From assembly GCA_005281725.1 (NCBI GenBank), contig SSBO01000009.1:3422163-3486162 (forward strand): a stretch of 64,000 nt of DNA, read 5' to 3'. The notes beneath the pieces are model-generated. The model saw only the letters and a program-made list of their open reading frames with translations, was not told the origin of the DNA and searched no databases. The translations under genes were made by a program, and so were the position numbers. Of the stretch, positions 40,401 to 52,174 are shown piece after piece; the first letter of the stretch is position 1, and each line of letters starts with the position of its first letter. Origin of the DNA: Wuchereria bancrofti (Eukaryota > Nematoda > Chromadorea > Rhabditida > Onchocercidae).

Positions 40401-40747
40401 AAAAAAAAAAAAAAAAACTTTTTTTTCGTTAATTAGAATAACGTTAAAATTAAAAAAAAAGAGTTATAGACAAACATGTCGACTTCCTGTACCATCGAGC
40501 AGTTTCTCGTATTTTCACAATCTTCTAATGTAAAATAAGTTATAGCTCAATTAGAAGCGAACTACCATGGCATCAGCTAACATCGGATGAAAAAATTCTC
40601 AATAAGTTATGGCTGACTAGTGCTAAATGGACAGAAACAGGTGTCCATCTGGAACGTCTTCAGCAAGATTTGAAGAAATCGAAATTTCAAGAAAAAGGTG
40701 GAACACAAGAGGTGAAAGTTAGAACGGGTTGGTTTTCGTGGTTTTGA
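37450..40747 (+). CDS. Membrane-anchored short-chain dehydrogenase/reductase (retinol dehydrogenase-like)
   Basis: A classical-type SDR with a Rossmann fold that probably oxidises or reduces a lipid-like alcohol or carbonyl using NAD(P); the substrate cannot be read from sequence. Exons are 37450-37547, 37946-38089, 38377-38507, 38763-38839, 39242-39372, 39505-39647, 39926-40043, 40126-40233 and 40546-40747, giving 383 residues. An N-terminal membrane segment lies at about residues 15-32. The cofactor motif GASSGIG is at 56-62, NHLGPF follows, then LNTSD (catalytic Ser region), Y222-YQS-K226 (YxxxK) and VDPGYTRTD. The structural NNAG motif is replaced by YSAA (137-140). The tail after ELPWHQL is extended, ending in WFSWF. 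The closest general likeness is to RDH11-14/WWOX-type enzymes. The intron before the last exon contains a partial copy of that exon's start. Confidence 0.9.
39135..39188. repeat. Three-copy minisatellite, unit about 19 nt
   Basis: The units share TACTNNTGTGTTACATGC. The first copy (39135-39150) is shortened to 16 nt, and the others span 39151-39169 and 39170-39188. It lies in an SDR-gene intron about 50 bases before exon 39242. Confidence 0.85.
40375..40401 (+). repeat. Intronic partial copy of the SDR last-exon start
   Basis: The acceptor TATAG plus the first 22 bases of the last exon (true copy 40541-40567) are repeated 166 bases upstream with one mismatch. The copy then runs into a long A tract, so it cannot encode the protein. 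Confidence 0.9.
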
Positions 40748-40945
40748 CGAGGACTTCTCAATAGTTTTTCTCTCATTAAGTTTGTGAGAGAAGTGTCAAT
40801 AAGAGTTCAAGATGTATAAGGATGATGAATTGAAACGGACAACTGAAATCTATATGATTTGAATATTCATGGTCTTACTTTATGTTTTTTGATAGAAGTA
40901 TGTAAGTATCATTATTATTTGTTGTTGCTACATTGTCCATTTACG

Positions 40946-40951
40946 AATAAA
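40946..40951 (+). terminator. Candidate polyadenylation signal of the SDR gene
   Basis: AATAAA lies about 200 bases after the SDR stop codon, on the same strand. Confidence 0.45.
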
Positions 40952-41638
40952 CATCTCATTAAGTCTTTTTTACACTATCTTTCAGAGGGAATTAATCTGT
41001 AGTGAAATTCTCAGGTTGAGAGATGAGTGTCATGTACTGTGGTATTTGTTTTTTAATTTTAAGTCCTACAGAAAAAGAGACCGAGAACTCTATAAATAAA
41101 AAAAATGAGCCTATTACAAAGCATAATCTGGCGACTACTTGGTAGAACTATAATGCCCCCTACCTTTCATGTGCACTTAATCATAAAATAACATCAACTG
41201 TTATAACCTTTCTTGTTTGTTGCCCATAAATTATCTCATATTTTAGGGTAATGAAATTAATTATAAAGTAAATATTTAAAAGAAGAATTCGATGTTAGGT
41301 GAGACATATCCTTAACGATCGTTCCCTTTCCCGACCTTTACCGTCTAAATATCCCCTCAAGTCTCATCTTCCAAATCCTCCATTAGATGATATTTCGTTC
41401 GTCCTGTTGTGCTGATCGATTCATAAAATTTGCAAAATTCTTGTACGATAGAAACATATTATGGAACATGCGAGAACGGAAAGAATGAAAGATGTAGTTA
41501 GGTGACAGCTGATCTTTTATATTTTGCTTAATAAGGGAAGGATCTTTGTCAAGTCCAGTGAGATATTTTGTGGATTATTATTTTGATATTGTTAAGGTAT
41601 AATAATAGCAAATTAATATCCCGACGAATTACGCAGAT

Positions 41639-41782
41639 ATGAATACATCTCAATTAGTTCCGACATTAATTAGTTCATTAAGAGATGTCACGATGGCGTT
41701 CTGTGACGATGATGGACTGGATGAGAGGAAGCGAGCGAGTAGTAGACAGGTCATTAAGTTATTCGGCGCTGTTAAGAGTTAA
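41639..41782 (+). CDS. Candidate small ORF, 47 codons, unknown function
   Basis: The frame runs from ATG at 41639 to TAA at 41780-41782. TTACGCAG ends two bases before the ATG, the same arrangement as the trans-spliced genes around it. The stretch is less AT-rich than its flanks, and the peptide has a charged centre (DDDGLDERKRASSRQ) followed by VIKLFGAVKS. There is no signal peptide or membrane segment. It could be a genuine small gene, the first exon of a gene (a GTCATT donor lies inside it) or chance. I do not recognise the sequence. Confidence 0.3.
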   Translation: MNTSQLVPTLISSLRDVTMAFCDDDGLDERKRASSRQVIKLFGAVKS

Positions 41783-42646
41783 AGTGCGTTCTTGGCTTGA
41801 TCTACTGCTCATGCGTATGTGTGTATTTGTATGATGTATTTAAGAATGAACAACTGCTATCAGCAACGAATAACATTATTTTTCCTTTTTCACATAACGA
41901 GTGGAAGAACGAAGGACGTTTACAATACTTTAGGCATGTTGGGCATGTTGTGTTAGGCCCTTTTAATATCTTAAATTGATTTTATTTAATTAATTTAAAA
42001 TAAAAATTATTATGTCATGTTTAGGACTATAAATTGGAAGTTTTTCTAAGCAGACTTTTAACTAGAAATATGAAAGTTTCACTTAATAGGCGAAAACTTA
42101 GTTTGATGGAATTTTTTATGCTGTTTTTTGTTACAAGATCTTATGTATTTAGGGAAATCCTTCGTTAATTTGTTGTAAGCCTTGCAGCGACCAGTTATGT
42201 CAATTAAAGTAGATGTGACCACATTAATGTCTCATTGTCGTCATTTATTGTGCCAATAGTAATTTCTCTAGTATGCATAAAGATTACTGCAATTTTCAAG
42301 AAAGTACAGATAATCGCTACGAACATTACTCATACTATGAAGCTATAGAAACAGTTTTTTTTTGGCGTTAGAGATATAAATAAATGAAGTTTTGTTCATT
42401 AAGCAGTTTTCTTGGCCAATTTCTTGAACTATTAGTATCATGGCTTCTTCTTACAATATTTCTGGTAATTTCGAAGCGTGCAAGATTTGTTACTGTCATG
42501 TAAAGCATGTGTATTGAGTTTTTTGCTTAATTGTGCTTATTGCAGATTCTCTTATATTTGCTGTGACATTTAATGCAATAGCAGATTTAGCCGAAATTTC
42601 GTTCTTACAATTTTTCACGTTCTATAAGTATTTTCTTACTGTCAAC

Positions 42647-42648
42647 AG
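42647..42648 (+). other. Putative SL trans-splice acceptor of DLST
   Basis: ACTGTCAACAG ends 11 bases before the ATG at 42660, which starts a mitochondrial presequence. Confidence 0.5.
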
Positions 42649-42659
42649 AACGCCAATCC

Positions 42660-45600
42660 ATGTTGCGACGTGCCGTTTCTGCATATAGTCGTATGCTGGT
42701 GAATCAGGTTCCATTTTTCATCTCTTTGTTATCGTCGAATCTGATTTGTAACTTCAATAGGATAGATAGAAGGACAATAATGTAAACCATATGGTTACAG
42801 CACTTTTCCCGACAGCTTTCTTGGTATTGTAATATATATATATATATATTTCAATCTTTTCTGCTTTATCTTTTGTGGCTTTAGATTTTAGTAATTTCGA
42901 ACAAATCCATACTAGAAAGAGAAAGCCATCATAAAAGCTTTTCGTAAGGATGGCAGCTGTTTATTTCCAAAGAGGAATTATAATTTCAAATTTGTACTGT
43001 CTATTTTAGATGCAAGAAGTTTTTTGCCACTGTACTTTCTGTTACCTTTCACCTTTCAAAAATACGGGCATTCTTTCTCCTTGTTCGTCACTTTTTTCAT
43101 ATATTTCACTTCCGTAACCAGTAGGGTAAGTGAGATTCTAAGTGTTACATAGTGATGTGCGCTACTTGAATTATATTTAGCTGAAGGAAACATATAGAGA
43201 TGCTGTGAAGAAGACCAGAGGAAAACAGCGATATTTTAGTTCATTTGAATGAGTTGCTAACTAATGAGTAAGTTAAGGAAAATGCTTACCCTGTCGGTAT
43301 CATGAGCTACTGTTGCAGCCGATCCTAGAGCTGCATTGATCAGTCAGTCTTGATACTGTTAATGTTACATGTATTGTTTTCAGCCAAATAGCAAAAGGTT
43401 ATTGCTCAACAACCTACGTATTGCGCAATGCCGAAGATATTTTACTGTCCCACAGTTATTGATTCAACAAAACCGGTCGTTTTATTACTTTGATGTAGTT
43501 GGACAATTACATACGAGCCAATTATGCTGTTTGTTTTTTGCAACTTTACTGAAATCACATTTGTAAATATATTAGTAAAGATGGTTGTTGTAAGTAAACC
43601 TAATTCCCTGACAACTTATCTTTTGCCGAGAATTCTAATAGTTTGATAAATTTGACATTTAAATTAATCATTGAGTTTTAGACGCTGATATCATAGAAGT
43701 GGAAGGACCTGCTTTCGCGGAATCTATCTCTGAAGGGGATATTAGATGGTTGAAACGTTAGTTTTCAGATAAAAATCAATTTGTTCCTTTTTTCTAATTG
43801 ATTTATTCAGTTGAGTTACATGGATGTATTTTGACATTTATTATATATTAATAAAGGCTGGTTGTAGAAAAAAGGTGACTTTGTCAAGTAATGGGATGTT
43901 ATAAGTCGTAACTTATACTCTAAATAGTTATTGGTTTTGAAGTAATTTCTAGAATATGACTGGTTTCAGAAAAGGGTGAATTTGTCAGTCGAGATGATTT
44001 GGTTGCTGAGATTGAAACTGATAAGGTTAACTCTTCTATTTTTAGTTTGTTTTATCCAAAATGTAAATATATTATTTTACTTAAAGGATAATTATTAGTA
44101 TGAAATGTTCGACATCTTTTAGACAACCGTAGAAGTGCCATCCCCACAGTCAGGAACAATAGTCGAACTTTTAGTAGAAGATGGCGCTCGAGTAACAGCA
44201 CATCAGAAACTGTATAAACTAGAAGTTGGAGGAGGTAAGCCGTGACTTATTTTTAGGGAACTACATTTGTATCCTTTCAAATATCTCTTTTTGTCACTTC
44301 AATTTGTTTGAATCGGATCCAACCATGCATCTTTTCTTCAAAGACTGATAATACTATATATATAATATAGTTTTTAAACGTTAAAAGTTCATAATTGACC
44401 TCTGGCAGTTAAAAACTGCTGTCTGTAAAAATTATGAGATGTCTTTTGTAAGATTGTGATGATTACAGAGTAATTGTATTTTCAGAAGCATCTGCTAAGA
44501 GTACAAAAGAAACGAAGCAATCAGTGGAGGAAAAAACTTCTTCGCCACCACCAAAGGCTGATGCGGTGCAGACATCACCTTCACCTAGTCTAGGTGAGGA
44601 GCTACATTCAATATATTTGTAGTTTTGAATCCATCTAATTTGAATTTATAGAACTGATCTATTTTAAATTCATAGAACTGCAATGATTCGAGAAGGAATT
44701 TCAAGAACAAACGAGCTGTGAAAAATGAACTATCATATTGATATATGAGATGTGTTTCAGAAAAGCCAATCACTCCATCTCCAATGAAAATTGCAGCTGC
44801 ACCTCTTCCAATGTATTCCCAGCCTAAGCCAGATTCTCCTATGGAGAAAGTACCATCACTCACTGATCATAGTTCTTTTACTGGTTCAAGAAATGAGACA
44901 CGCGTGAAAATGAACCGAATGCGTTTAAGAATAGCACAGCGATTAAAAGACGCTCAGAACACTTACGCTATGCTTACTACTTTCAATGAAGTAGACATGA
45001 GGTATTGCCTTTTTTAAAAATATTTTCGAACAAGTTTTTGTTAGGTAATTTTGAAATGTGTAGTAGTCTGAATTGAAGAATCATATGATTGAGAAAAAAA
45101 CTAAGTTTATTTAACTTCGAGAAGTTTCCACCTATGGAGAAAGTTGTAATTATTTTGTAGCAATTACAAACTGTCTATGTTCGATTAAATTAAATTTAGA
45201 AGGTTTAAATTGGCGAAAGGATAAACTTTCAGCAATGTACTGGAAATGAGGAAACGCTATCAAAAAGAGTTTATCGCAAAATATGGCATTAAAATCGGAC
45301 TGATGTCGCCATTTATTCGAGCATCTGCTTATGCTTTGCAAGAATTTCCCATCGTTAACGCTGGTGAGTTTTTTATATCTGATGTTCTGAGGGCTCTTGT
45401 TGGACCAGTTAATTTTACTTTGAGATTCAAATTTTGATTTATTGTCTAGATTTTTTGAATCATGCCATTATTTGTTGCTATTTTTCTGAACTTTCGTGGC
45501 CTTGTTAATATTGCTGTCTTAATTTTCTAGCGGATGTTTGTCCTGAACTTCGGTCTGTTAAATCGGTCGATAATTATAAAAATTTTGACAAAGTGACTCG

Positions 45601-46627
45601 AAAAAAATGGGAATTTTGTTTATTTTAGTAATCGATGAAGGTGAGATATTGTATCGACATTATATTGACGTGTCAGTTGCAGTCGCTACACCAAAAGGTC
45701 TGGTAGTGCCCGTACTACGTAATGTTGAAACAATGAATTATGCAGCCATCGAAAAGACACTGAATGAATATGCAATCAAAGTAATTTCCTGTTTCTATAT
45801 TTTTTTTGTTTTTGAAAATCATAACCATGACTAGAAAAATTTTTTTCTTTTTTTCAACATACAGGCGTATTTTTACTTACTCCTATCATTTGCAGATACT
45901 TGATTTTTTTTATTTGACTTTATAGAAAATGGGGGAATAGTACAAGGACTTTGTAAGATTTCTGTAATTTGTCTTATATTAATCAACTTGAGCTCTGACT
46001 GTTTTGAAAATGCTGTACATTCTTTTCTTGCTTCGAATGAAGTCAAATTTTAAAGTGATAAATGAAACAAATGACCAAAAGTACAGAAGGAGAAGTAGAG
46101 TAATAGGAGGGCAAGACCAAACTGTAGTCTCATAACAAAAATTTCGAAGTTTAGTTTATAAGTAATTAGCTGAATTCAACGTTTAATTTTATGCTCAAGA
46201 CGGCAAACTTGCAATCGAAGATATGGAAGGTGGGACGTTCACAATCAGTAATGGTGGTGTTTTTGGTTCAGTGTCTGGAACACCAATCATCAATCCACCA
46301 CAATCAGCAATTCTCGGGATGCATGGCGTCTTTGACCGGCCGGTAGCAGTAGATGGAAAGGTTGAAATACGTCCGATGATGACTATAGCACTAACATATG
46401 ATCATAGGTAATTGTTACCTTATTTTCGGAATTTATTCAAGATAATTTTTCAGATAATCTGAAATGGAATATTTCTTGGTTCAATATAACAACATAATTA
46501 CCTACATTAATCATTTCATGTACGATTTACATATTTCAGGTTAATTGATGGTCGCGAAGCAGTCACTTTTTTGCGAAAGATTAAAACTTCAGTTGAAGAT
46601 CCACGAACCATTTTGCTAAATTTGTAG
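42660..46627 (+). CDS. dlst-1: Dihydrolipoyllysine succinyltransferase, E2 of 2-oxoglutarate dehydrogenase
   Basis: This mitochondrial matrix core enzyme of the TCA-cycle complex moves succinyl from lipoate to CoA. Proposed exons are 42660-42707, 43384-43528, 43682-43756, 43970-44025, 44123-44234, 44486-44593, 44761-45001, 45233-45363, 45629-45780, 46193-46407 and 46540-46627, giving 456 residues. An Arg-rich presequence ([12 protein letters not shown]) is followed by [10 protein letters not shown] and RRYFT. The lipoyl domain has [10 protein letters not shown] and EIETDK with the lipoyl lysine K108 exactly at an exon end. A Pro/Ser linker and no E1/E3-binding domain follow, as is normal for animal DLST. 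The catalytic domain has [24 protein letters not shown] and DHRLIDG (H427, D431). One intron (45781-46192) would need an AT acceptor to give [13 protein letters not shown] 7-nt micro-exon at 46155-46161 is the canonical alternative. Confidence 0.95.
42832..42849. repeat. AT dinucleotide microsatellite
   Basis: About nine AT units in the first DLST intron. Confidence 0.85.
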
Positions 46628-47889
46628 AAATTTTTTAGGTTAACTTATATGTTTTAATTGTTAAAGTCAGGGTGTCTTTTTCAGTTTTGAATGTATGAAA
46701 TATTTTATCTTAGGTTTGATTAAATTGTATTGTACAATTGGTCGTAATATCTATTTTTTCCTCTTTTTGCATTAATTAAAGAATTTGAAATTACTTTTGG
46801 AGCTGAATGCGCTGTAGGCTTTAACCATGAAAAAATTTTCAATGTTTTCTCTTCCAAAGTTTCTGAGGGTATAAGAAATTTTGTTTTTATGTTTTTAATG
46901 ATGTTCAAGAATTTACATTTAACACACTTAAATTCTAGCAGTATTAGGTAGTGATAAGCAATTCATTTATATGCTTGGGAGTAAATAAATCTTGCGGCAT
47001 GCGTAACTTTTACAGCTCTCTGCAATTGATTTTTCTGAACTTCTGCTCATCTTAAAAGGATATTTAGGTACTGGTAACGACTTATTATTTCAGTTTCATA
47101 CGTATCAGAATTGATTTCCTAATTATCAGCAATTTTTAAATATCTGCAGAATTTCCGTATTATATTTGAAGAATTTGCTATTCTAAAACTTCAGTAATGT
47201 GAAGCTGTGACAATAAGTCGTTAGTATTAGTGAAGTTACCTCCAGTCATGTGCTCTTTCTTTGTTGATTAATTAATTATTCTCGTGATTACTATGAACTA
47301 TTTTCAAAACGGGACTTCTGTGTTTTACAGAGTAGATTAGTATCGGCTGCGAAAATCTTGTCGAAGAAACTGTAGAGTATGCGGTTCACATTCCTTTTGT
47401 AGATGTGTAAAATTACATTTTTTTTTCACAGTTTTTTGATAGTCGTGGAAATTTCACGATAATGATGTACAAATCAATTGCCATAGTTGAAATAGCATAG
47501 AATAAAAAAAAAATAAAGCGTGACCGAAGCAAGCTATAATTTTGAACACCTACTCTTTTTTTCCTACAATCTTGATAAAATGAACTTCAACTGACAGTAT
47601 TTGTTGCATGGGAAGAGTTAGCTGATGGTGCTGGGCTTAAGCTTTAATATATAGTAAAGTTTTAAATCAGCGAAATTTTGGTCTTGAAGTTATGAAAGAA
47701 ACATGAAGTCTGACGTACGCATAGTCTCCGTAAATTTGTTTGTGCTTAACTGTTCTCGAGTTTCGCTCATGGAAAAGGTGCTGTAATCACCTTTGCCTTA
47801 TAGATTTAATGTCAGTTACGAGGAATTCTCTTTGTCCTTTCGACAAATTATGACAGATTATCTTTGGAAATTTTAGTTGGTCCAACTGA
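46628..47889. other. Spacer between DLST and the TREX-like gene
   Basis: This 1.26-kb AT-rich stretch is DLST 3' UTR and spacer. No coding motif is visible. It ends in an acceptor-like TTTTAG at 47871-47876. Confidence 0.55.
47875..47876 (+). other. Putative SL trans-splice acceptor of the TREX-like gene
   Basis: GAAATTTTAG ends 13 bases before the ATG at 47890. Confidence 0.55.
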
Positions 47890-50800
47890 ATGGCTGGTAA
47901 TGTGGGTCATATCTCTGGCCCCATACAGTCGTTCGTATTTCTGGATGTGGAGGCTAGCGGACTTTTCCCAATCGATGCAATGAATCCACTGGATGATCCA
48001 CCAATTCCAGGCAATCAAAGGGACTTGTCTCAAATATTACTCAGTTATATCAGGCTTAGTTAATTTATATTTTATTTCTCTCTTTTTATTCGTATTGCAT
48101 GTTTATTTGGAATATTCAAATCTTTCAACGTTCATTGAGTTATAACTCATTTGATTTGAGTTATATCGTAATTCTTGGATACTATATAAAACCACAGCCT
48201 AACTAACTTATATGATCAGCGATTTTCTTCCTTTTTATGGTTTCAGCTAGTTCCAATCAAGCCCCTCATATTATGGAAATCAGCCTTGTTTCGGCTACAA
48301 GAAAAGCAGTTTTATCTGGGATTCGAAAGATGGATGCACTGATGAATAGTGATGAGGCAGATGATCGAGCATCACTTCGTTCCAGATCCAGTAGTTTCCG
48401 AATTCCATGCAACATCTACTCTGCACAGGTTTTCAGTGTGTACATTCATTTTAATCGAAAATCAATAACTTTCAGTTATATATTACTTTCTGTAAGTGAT
48501 ATCATGAATTTTCAATATGTTCGATAAACAGTCGGGAGCTCTCTAATTGAGCGTTTTCGAAGCGTATTACAGAATAATAGAGGGTAAATTTGCTTTTTAA
48601 TAGATTTAAAGTTAATAATTGTGTTTTATTACATTATATCTTTTCGTGACTTTACACATATGATATTATCATTTGCAGATAAAACCTAAAATGAACCAGA
48701 AAGAATGGACAGAGTACGAAAAAGGACGCTTTCTACGTAGCGGTAATTTCAAGCTTTTACACTTTCATTTTTATCCCCTCGTTTAGAACATTACTTTACA
48801 CATATGGTATCTGTCATAAAATTAGTGATACCACTTCTTCCTTCCTTATTCCTAGGCTTTTTTTATTCCTAATCCTTCCTTATTTCTAATCATATTTGCC
48901 AAGAGCGAATATTTTCAGTTTTTGTTTACTCTCGGGAAGACTTGGAAGACAAGAACGATTTTGCCACGGAATGGAAAGGATTGAAACTTTTTTTAGAACA
49001 AACGCGGAAGCCAGTTTGTATAATTGCTCACAATGGACTAAGGTTTCTTCTCTTATTTACCTTTCTATTACTATTTCTTAACACATTAGACATTTGTTTA
49101 TTGTTTAAATCGGATGTTTCTGCAACTTTTTAAGGTTTGATTTTCGTATACTATACGCAGAGTTTGAACGAAGCGGTCTTCTGGATATCAATCCTATTCC
49201 TAACCAGGTGTCATTTTTTCTTTCTTGCTGCAAATCTTTAATGACACCTAAAATATTTAGTTTAAAAATCTGTTTCTATGTTACTTGCTTTTGAATTCCT
49301 TTCATACTGAAAAAAATCTGATTTCATTGAATGAGCATTTTGTTTTTAGGTTTATTTTGTAGATTCTTATCTGATGTTTCTGGATCTGGAAAAGAAGTTC
49401 CATGACGAATTACGGGCTGCCATTCAGTTGTTAGATTGGGGCCGTTGTAAGTTATCTAATATTTGACTATTTTGGCAAAATTTTTGCAACTTGTTGTTAA
49501 TTATAATGAAAATAAGTTGATACGAAGAAAGAATTTACTTTTTAAAATGCCCTTCTTATGTTTTTAGCAATATTACTTATTATAATTCATATGGACATTA
49601 TTTCTAAACCATCAGGATCAGGGAATCAGGGAAAAAAATTATGCTGGGTATAATTTTATGTTGCAGTATCGGCACAACTGAATAGTGAAAATCCACTGCC
49701 GTCACCACAGAAAATGTCATCGTGTTCAGTAGGTGTAAATTCACAGACTCATATGGACATTATTTCTAAATCATCAGGATCAGGGACACTCGAAGTAGAG
49801 AGCATCTCTGTAAACGCACTGAAGACTGACAGTTCGACTGTTAGCTGGAAATCACAAGACACCACCACGTTTGTTGTTCCGGTTGAATGTTCAACTAGAA
49901 GCGGACCGAAAAGGTCTGTTGAATTAATTTCACTTGTCAAGAACTGTGACTCTCTTTTCCAATATGGCATATTTTAATTAAAAGTAAATCTGTATAATTT
50001 TCATGTCGTAGAATTAGAATTTATAAATCATATGTGATTACTTCTCTATTAGTTTGTTTACATACAGACCTGCTAGAAGGCAGCTTTTTATCCATACATC
50101 AGATGACCATCCATTAAATTTTATCCGTACGACGAAATGGTCACCAGCTAAGAAGAAACGTGTTCGACCGAATCTTTTCAAGTAAGTTATTTCTATGATC
50201 CGGGATACCGAAATTTTAGACTGTGATTTACACATCTTGTAAACTTTTAGTTGCTAATTTGCTGATTTGCGAAGATTTCTCAGATTGAAATCCTTGTTGT
50301 CCTCATATCAGAATTACTGTTTTTGTATAGTTTGAATTTGACTTATTTTTAGACGTTCGGGTGAAGGTGACTGGGTATTCAATAATCATTTTTCGATTGC
50401 ATATTTCCGTGAAAAAGGTGTCTTCAAATTGGATTCCATGTATAAACAGGTTATCATTAAAATCTTTTGCCTGTAATTCTTTACAAAAAAACTTTAAAAA
50501 GCACTTGAAGTGCTTTGATATGTGATAAAATTTATAAATCATATATGATTACCATTCCGGTCCAAACTTTTTTATTTATTTTATTAACTAATTGGTCTAT
50601 CGTAGGTCCAGTGCCTTGTCCTAATCTTATAATGCATGATATGATCGTTGCTTGTTTTAAGCTTTTAAGCTTCTAAGAATGTTTTTAGCTATTACCACTC
50701 ACAATTGTGAAATGGATTCAGATTGATGTGTGAAGTGGTTTTTCATGAAAAAAAAAAGCAGTTTCAGTGATATTACCTTAAATTTAATTGAAAATCCAAT

Positions 50801-50946
50801 CTTCATGTTCGTTCCAGTTATTAAGTGACGATTATGATGCCCATTATGCTAGAGATGATTGTGAAGCTTTGCTGAAAATTTGCATAACATATGGAGAAGA
50901 ATTTGTGGAATATGTGGACACGCATGCTGTTAAATTTCCATTTTAG
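47890..50946 (+). CDS. TREX-like DEDDh 3'-5' exonuclease with central insertion
   Basis: A DnaQ-superfamily nuclease expected to remove 3' nucleotides from DNA. Exons are 47890-48058, 48247-48428, 48679-48742, 48919-49042, 49135-49207, 49350-49446, 49667-49913, 50068-50181, 50353-50449 and 50818-50946, giving 431 residues. ExoI is FLDVEASGL with D19 and E21. EISLV follows after a Pro/Ser-rich loop. ExoII is IIAHNGL-RFDF, with Asp at about 182. ExoIII is HYARDD, with H398 and D403 in the HxxxxD spacing of the DEDDh group. These motifs, in this order, match TREX1/TREX2. Residues about 237-357 form a Ser/Thr-rich insertion plus a basic KKKRVRP stretch, absent from the 236-residue TREX2. No C-terminal membrane anchor (as in TREX1) is seen. 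The intron before exon 49667 carries a near-copy of part of that exon. Confidence 0.85.
49587..49624 (+). repeat. Intronic copy of a 38-nt coding segment
   Basis: It matches 49749-49786 in the following exon (encoding HMDIISKSSGSG) at 37 of 38 positions, offset 162 bases. The copy lies inside the intron and is followed within 30 bases by in-frame disruption. Confidence 0.9.
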
Positions 50947-51631
50947 AAAGAAGCATAAATAATATATCGAAAGCTATCCATATCTTGTTTATCAAATCTA
51001 ATTATTCTTTAAAACTTTGCATAGCACAGGGTATTTTTTCTTGTTTAATCTAAAAACACTTGAATTGCAATTGAAGAGCCGAGAAAAGAATGTAATCATA
51101 ATGGATTCGATGGGAATTTTCCCTATTACCTATGTTTTACTTATCTTTTTCAATTTGTCATAGCCTTATTTGTCTACGTATTCAAAATGTCCGATGTGCA
51201 TCACTGACTGTCTTGCGTGTTTAAGTATGTTTAAATTCATTTGAAGACTGCAAATATATATATTTTAGCGACTGGTTTGATTAATCTGTGATTAATGCGA
51301 GATTTGAACTTTGTATGTATTATACTGATGACCATTTCAACTTCTTTTATAACTCTTCATTTCTTGAAGAAAATTACATTTCTCATGAAAATTCATTACT
51401 TGCTTCCAAGAAGAATCGTTTTTTGTGTATTTACAAGTTACATGAGCACTGTATTTTATGAGTTACATGAGTATTATTTTTCCCATAGATCATGTTGTAC
51501 ATTTTTGCAAATTTCTTTTCAAATCCTTATTTTCATGATTTTTTTTTTTGGTGATTGGTAGCTGCACTTCTTTAAAACTATTCATTGGTTTCACTATGAA
51601 AATTAATTCTTTTTTTTATGCTTATATTTAG

Positions 51632-51768
51632 TGAAATACGTTGTTGTATATAATCAAACTTAAACAAAATATTTTTCCGTTTTTCAAGGCCGATGCTGTA
51701 AAACAGCTTCTAAAGATAATAAACCAAAAGAAATATGTCAACCTATGAAATGCGTTGTTGTATATAAT
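51632..51768. repeat. Direct repeat of 23 nt, 114 bases apart
   Basis: TGAAATRCGTTGTTGTATA plus TAAT occurs at 51632-51654 and 51746-51768, with one difference (A/G). Confidence 0.85.
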
Positions 51769-52174
51769 AGGTATTTATTGAAGTGGAAAATAGGATGAGT
51801 GACGTTAACTGTGAGAGTTTCTTTCTGCACTGAACTGGTACCGTATGAAAGGAACAGGTTATAACAGTGATGGTTGCTGAATTACGCGACAGGAAAGTCA
51901 AATTCAAGTAAAAATTACATTATCTTTCTATCAGGGTTTTCCTAAGGAATGAGAAGTTTTATCGACAAGTAACTTTCTTTTTATTTTGTCTGACAGGATG
52001 GGAGTCATGAGGTTTAAAAAACTTATTAGTTAAAAGAAGAAGTGATGTAGTCTGCATCATTCATTATTGCTTCCAGAACTAGAATTTATCGAAAGCACGT
52101 TAAAATATTCTTTCTACTAAATAGAGGTACTGATTGTAATCTGGAAAATATAAATGAGTGAAAAAAAAAGCTCG

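Larger units (their letters stand above)
40748..42659. other. Spacer between the SDR and DLST genes
   Basis: SDR 3' UTR with AATAAA at 40946, then AT-rich spacer. It includes a 47-codon ORF at 41639-41782 that stands out for composition and for an acceptor-like sequence just before its ATG. No other coding signal was seen. Confidence 0.5.

Noticed and set aside
43384..43566. Reading the second DLST exon to its in-frame stop
   Set aside because: The GTTTGT donor at 43529 restores phase and joins LHTSQLC-Y to [14 protein letters not shown], which fits DLST. The rest is intron.
48830..48900. Repeated CCTTCC/TTATTCC motifs in a TREX-like intron
   Set aside because: Ordinary pyrimidine-rich sequence before a 3' splice site, with no consistent unit.
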